A stretch of 6,864 nt of DNA from Balneolaceae bacterium (GTDB taxonomy: Bacteria > Bacteroidota > Rhodothermia > Balneolales > Balneolaceae), in NCBI GenBank assembly GCA_007126675.1, contig SLAU01000144.1:1-6864 (forward strand), given 5' to 3'. Positions 5,930 through 6,864 of this stretch are shown piece by piece. Made by a program: the position numbers and the translations under genes. The first letter of the stretch is position 1, and each line of letters opens with the position of its first letter. The notes below the pieces were generated by a model. It had not been told where the DNA came from. It was given only the letters and a program-made list of their open reading frames with translations, and made no database searches.

Positions 5930-5947
5930 ATTAATTTGCAAATTAAT
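5930..5947. promoter_or_regulatory. 18-bp perfect palindrome upstream of the outer-membrane protein gene; possible operator
   Basis: ATTAATTTGCAAATTAAT is its own reverse complement. It ends 8 bp before the start codon (5921) of the minus-strand gene. It could be a dimeric regulator's operator or form a hairpin in the 5' leader near the ribosome-binding region. It also contains TTAATTTG, one base off the TAnnTTTG -7 element, on both strands, so a symmetrical promoter is a further reading. Perfect 18-bp palindromes are uncommon by chance, even in AT-rich DNA. Confidence 0.42.
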
Positions 5948-5990
5948 ACTTGATGTCTCTCAATGGTTAACATTTTACTCAATTGGATTG

Positions 5991-5998
5991 CAAAGCTA
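5991..5998 (-). promoter_or_regulatory. Candidate -7 promoter element for the outer-membrane protein gene
   Basis: Read on the minus strand, TAGCTTTG matches TAnnTTTG exactly. It would place the transcription start some 60 nt upstream of the start codon at 5921, so the palindrome at 5930-5947 would fall in the transcribed leader. No clear TTTG-type -33 element is found at the expected distance, so support is partial. Confidence 0.3.
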
Positions 5999-6328
5999 AA
6001 AAAAGAAATCCTAAACTACGATTATTTTTGCATTAGTTAGAAAGGTGTAATGTTGAATGGATGGTAATTCGAATATTTGAAGTCTGAATTGTAGATGTAT
6101 AAATATGGATATCTGAGATAAAGAGTATTACTTGATTTGATTGTGATTTTTTAAACAAAAATCCTGGGGAAAGATTTGTAACCGCTTTTCTTGAAGCATC
6201 TGACAAAGGGAATTTTTAGCATAATCGGAATTTAATAAGGTATCGATTAGAGTAAACTAATAGTTATTTCTTGCCAAAATTCATTTCTTGTGGAAAATAT
6301 TTGGAAAATTCATTGGGGAAAAATCATT

Positions 6329-6864
6329 ATGATTAATAAAATAAGAGTTAGTTTTTTGATAGCCTTTATTATGTTCGCATTTTTGGGTTGTGATATGACA
6401 GAGGTCAACAATCAAAGGGAAAATTTAAATGAAGAGAGTAATCTAACGTTAACTGAACCTGTGGTTGATGTTGTGGATTTAAGTAAATTTGGATTAAAAG
6501 AAGCAACAGATATTAATGATCGGGGAGATATAGTGGGTGGTTACCACTACTGGGAACAATCTTCACAGAGCCTTTTTGAGCTTAATTTTTTGACAAGGGC
6601 TTTAAACAATAAAGGTCAAGTTGTGGGTGGAAATAAATTTTGGGATGCGGCAACCGGCTCAACCACAATTGAGGGGCTAGATTATATGGGCGTAGTTTCT
6701 AGCTCAGTATTGGTTTTTGATATTAATGATGATGGAAATGTTGTAGGCGAAGTAGATACGTGTACCGCATATGAGCATTGGGGAGATATTTCGGATGATT
6801 ACTGCGAGTACGATTTTTTTTCCATGCAGTGGAATGCAGAAGTTCGTACAACCAGAGAAATGGA
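6329..6864 (+). CDS. Lipoprotein with HAF-type repeats (5' part, runs off the window)
   Basis: An open frame of 178 complete codons begins with ATG at 6329 and continues past the window end without a stop, so the protein is incomplete here. Residues 1-21 form a lipoprotein signal: K4 and R6, a hydrophobic stretch (8-19) and a lipobox ending FLGC, with the lipidated cysteine at position 21. A short polar linker rich in N and E follows. Then come three copies of the motif found in HAF-family extracellular repeats: ATDINDRGDIVGG (59-71), ALNNKGQVVGG (91-101) and VFDINDDGNVVGE (129-141), each followed by an aromatic-rich strand such as YHYWE or NKFWD. Such repeats are thought to build a beta-propeller-like fold. 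The protein is expected to be anchored in the outer membrane or exposed on the surface; the ligand or activity is unknown. Upstream GGGGAA (6315-6320) is a weak ribosome-binding candidate. Confidence 0.8.
   Translation, partial: MINKIRVSFLIAFIMFAFLGCDMTEVNNQRENLNEESNLTLTEPVVDVVDLSKFGLKEATDINDRGDIVGGYHYWEQSSQSLFELNFLTRALNNKGQVVGGNKFWDAATGSTTIEGLDYMGVVSSSVLVFDINDDGNVVGEVDTCTAYEHWGDISDDYCEYDFFSMQWNAEVRTTREM

Larger units (their letters stand above)
5922..6328. other. 407-bp divergent intergenic region, AT-rich, no gene seen
   Basis: This region separates the minus-strand outer-membrane protein gene from the plus-strand lipoprotein gene and should hold both promoters. It contains an 18-bp palindrome (5930-5947), a minus-strand TAnnTTTG match (5991-5998) and a plus-strand TAnnTTTG match (TATTTTTG, 6023-6030), which lies about 300 bp from the lipoprotein start. 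The decamer AAAATTCATT occurs twice (6276-6285 and 6305-6314, 29 bp apart) just before the lipoprotein gene. All reading frames are broken by stops within short distances, and no tRNA or other RNA gene was recognised. Confidence 0.55.

Noticed and set aside
6133..6220. Possible small coding remnant reading FLNKNPGERFVTAFLEASDKGNF
   Set aside because: It is a 25-codon frame between stops without a start codon or ribosome-binding site in AT-rich DNA. No family could be recognised, so it is treated as chance.
1..6864. CRISPR array, tRNA, rRNA or phage genes
   Set aside because: No regularly spaced direct repeats, no cloverleaf with a T-loop signature and no phage-type genes were seen on either strand by eye.

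Overview
The window looks like a chromosomal stretch from an AT-rich, Gram-negative bacterium of the Bacteroidota or a neighbouring lineage such as Balneolota. Three things point there. One gene encodes a PorT-type outer-membrane beta-barrel protein with a signal peptide. Most start codons have no convincing Shine-Dalgarno sequence. Several intergenic regions contain matches to the Bacteroidota -7 promoter element TAnnTTTG. The assignment is an inference from these traits and does not rest on a marker gene.

Positions 242-3899 hold a tightly packed plus-strand operon of four genes. They encode an SpsF-type cytidylyltransferase, a NeuB-type sialic-acid/nonulosonic-acid synthase with a C-terminal SAF domain, a KdsC-like HAD phosphatase, and an aminopeptidase-fold protein (DUF4910/DUF2172 type) with a C-terminal winged helix. 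The first two pairs overlap (11 bp and 4 bp) and the last gap is 37 bp. Read together, the first three suggest that a sugar is condensed with phosphoenolpyruvate, the product may be dephosphorylated, and the resulting keto-acid sugar is activated as a CMP-sugar for a surface polysaccharide. Genes making the hexose precursor and the glycosyltransferases are not in the window and may lie upstream. The role of the peptidase-like protein is unknown.

Downstream and convergent is a minus-strand gene (4095-5012) for a dihydrodipicolinate synthase/N-acetylneuraminate lyase superfamily aldolase. It keeps the Schiff-base lysine but lacks the arginine typical of true DapA. Between the convergent genes sits a 139-bp non-coding element (3949-4087) with perfect 16-bp terminal inverted repeats, a 5-bp TAAGA target duplication and a nearly symmetric full-length hairpin. 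It is best read as a MITE-like non-autonomous transposable element and is the most striking non-coding feature here.

The right part holds the minus-strand outer-membrane protein (5190-5921). A 407-bp AT-rich intergenic region follows, containing an 18-bp perfect palindrome and a candidate promoter. The last feature is the 5' part of a plus-strand lipoprotein with HAF-type repeats (from 6329), which is cut off by the window end. These envelope genes appear unrelated to the sugar operon.
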